Of a stretch of DNA of 6,221 bases, positions 5,794 to 6,221 are shown one piece after another. Positions within the stretch are counted from its first letter, which is position 1, and each line of letters begins with the position of its first letter. The stretch lies in NCBI GenBank assembly GCA_002083565.1, contig MSXM01000072.1, positions 24,954 to 31,174 on the forward strand, in the 5' to 3' direction. Source of the DNA: Nitrospira sp. ST-bin4 (GTDB lineage Bacteria > Nitrospirota > Nitrospiria > Nitrospirales > Nitrospiraceae). Below the pieces are notes generated by a model. The model was not told where the DNA came from. It searched no databases and saw only the letters and a list, made by a program, of their open reading frames with translations. The translations under genes and the position numbers were made by a program.

Positions 5794-6221
5794 ATGAGAA
5801 GCGTCAAGAGTTCCAGTGTGAAAAACCTGCTGTTTTGGTTGGTCGTGGGCCTGTTCCTCGTGCTGCTGTTCAATCTGTTCAGTGCGCCGCCACCGCCTCA
5901 GGAAGAAATGATCGTATTCAGTGAGTTCATGGCGAAGCTCGACAAGGGCGATTTGGAGAAGGTCGTTATCCAGGGCCACCATATTGGCGGACAGTTGAAG
6001 GATAAGACCCGGATCCGCACCTATTCGCCTGATGACCCTGCGATGGTAAAAGAGCTGCGAGAGAAGAATGTCCAGATTGAAGTGAAGCCGCCGGATGAAA
6101 GTCCCTGGTACATCACCTTGCTTGTGACGTTGGGTCCCTTTGTCCTCTTTCTCGGCATTTGGATTTTCTTCATGCGCCGGATGCAGGGCGGAGGCAATAG
6201 CGCGTTGTCCTTCGGGAAAAG
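5794..6221 (+). CDS. ftsH: ATP-dependent zinc metalloprotease FtsH, N-terminal part only
   Basis: FtsH is a hexameric inner-membrane AAA+ protease that degrades misfolded membrane proteins and selected regulators. The window holds the first 142 codons. The first membrane segment is at about 11-30 (NLLFWLVVGLFLVLLFNLFS). The periplasmic FtsH_ext domain follows at about 37-103, with VFSEFMAKLDKGDLEKVVIQ and an acidic, Lys-rich end. The second membrane segment is at about 105-127. The cytoplasmic linker begins MRRMQGGGNSALSFGK, a very typical lead into the AAA domain. The Walker A/B motifs and HEXXH zinc site lie beyond the right edge and cannot be checked. The start is well supported by GAGGG at 6 nt. 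The gene lies 204 nt downstream of the HAD phosphatase on the same strand. There is no sign of frameshift or truncation within the visible part. Confidence 0.97.
   Translation, partial: MRSVKSSSVKNLLFWLVVGLFLVLLFNLFSAPPPPQEEMIVFSEFMAKLDKGDLEKVVIQGHHIGGQLKDKTRIRTYSPDDPAMVKELREKNVQIEVKPPDESPWYITLLVTLGPFVLFLGIWIFFMRRMQGGGNSALSFGK

Overview
The window looks like chromosomal DNA of a GC-rich Gram-negative bacterium. By eye the GC content is in the high fifties, two proteins carry Sec-type signal peptides, and the genes include der and ftsH. The overall style, including a CTCACC-type simple repeat inside a gene, recalls Nitrospira (Nitrospirota). That assignment is inference from memory and was not tested. 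There is no rRNA, tRNA, CRISPR array, transposase or phage gene.

Left part, minus strand (1 to about 3200). Four genes read leftwards. The first is a secreted protein of unknown function (2120-3199) built from two copies of one module. After a 63-nt gap with a sigma70-like promoter comes an ECF-type sigma factor (1427-2056). A zinc-binding anti-sigma factor without a membrane segment follows 17 nt later (1110-1409). Last is a second unknown secreted protein (1-1025) that runs off the left edge. Because of this truncation its ORF has no stop codon in the window. The sigma and anti-sigma genes form a clear two-gene operon. Whether the secreted proteins belong to the same regulon is open.

Middle (3267-4772), minus strand. 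The double-GTPase ribosome-assembly factor Der (EngA) is followed by a convincing intrinsic terminator, which separates it from the duplicated-module gene. Der begins with an odd 33-residue Ser/Pro/Thr/Leu-rich tail, part of which is encoded by low-complexity DNA.

Right part, plus strand (4773-6221). A 130-nt divergent intergenic region separates der from a HAD-family phosphatase that resembles the E. coli purine nucleotidase YrfG. After a 204-nt gap, the start of the membrane protease gene ftsH runs off the right edge.

Most of the window is ordinary housekeeping content. The parts worth a second look are the gap-free internal duplication in 2120-3199, the soluble HxxxCxxC anti-sigma factor, the dyad spanning the sigma-gene -10 box and start codon, the low-complexity tail of Der, and the unidentified secreted protein at the left edge. 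I saw no clear sign of a wholly new multi-gene system.
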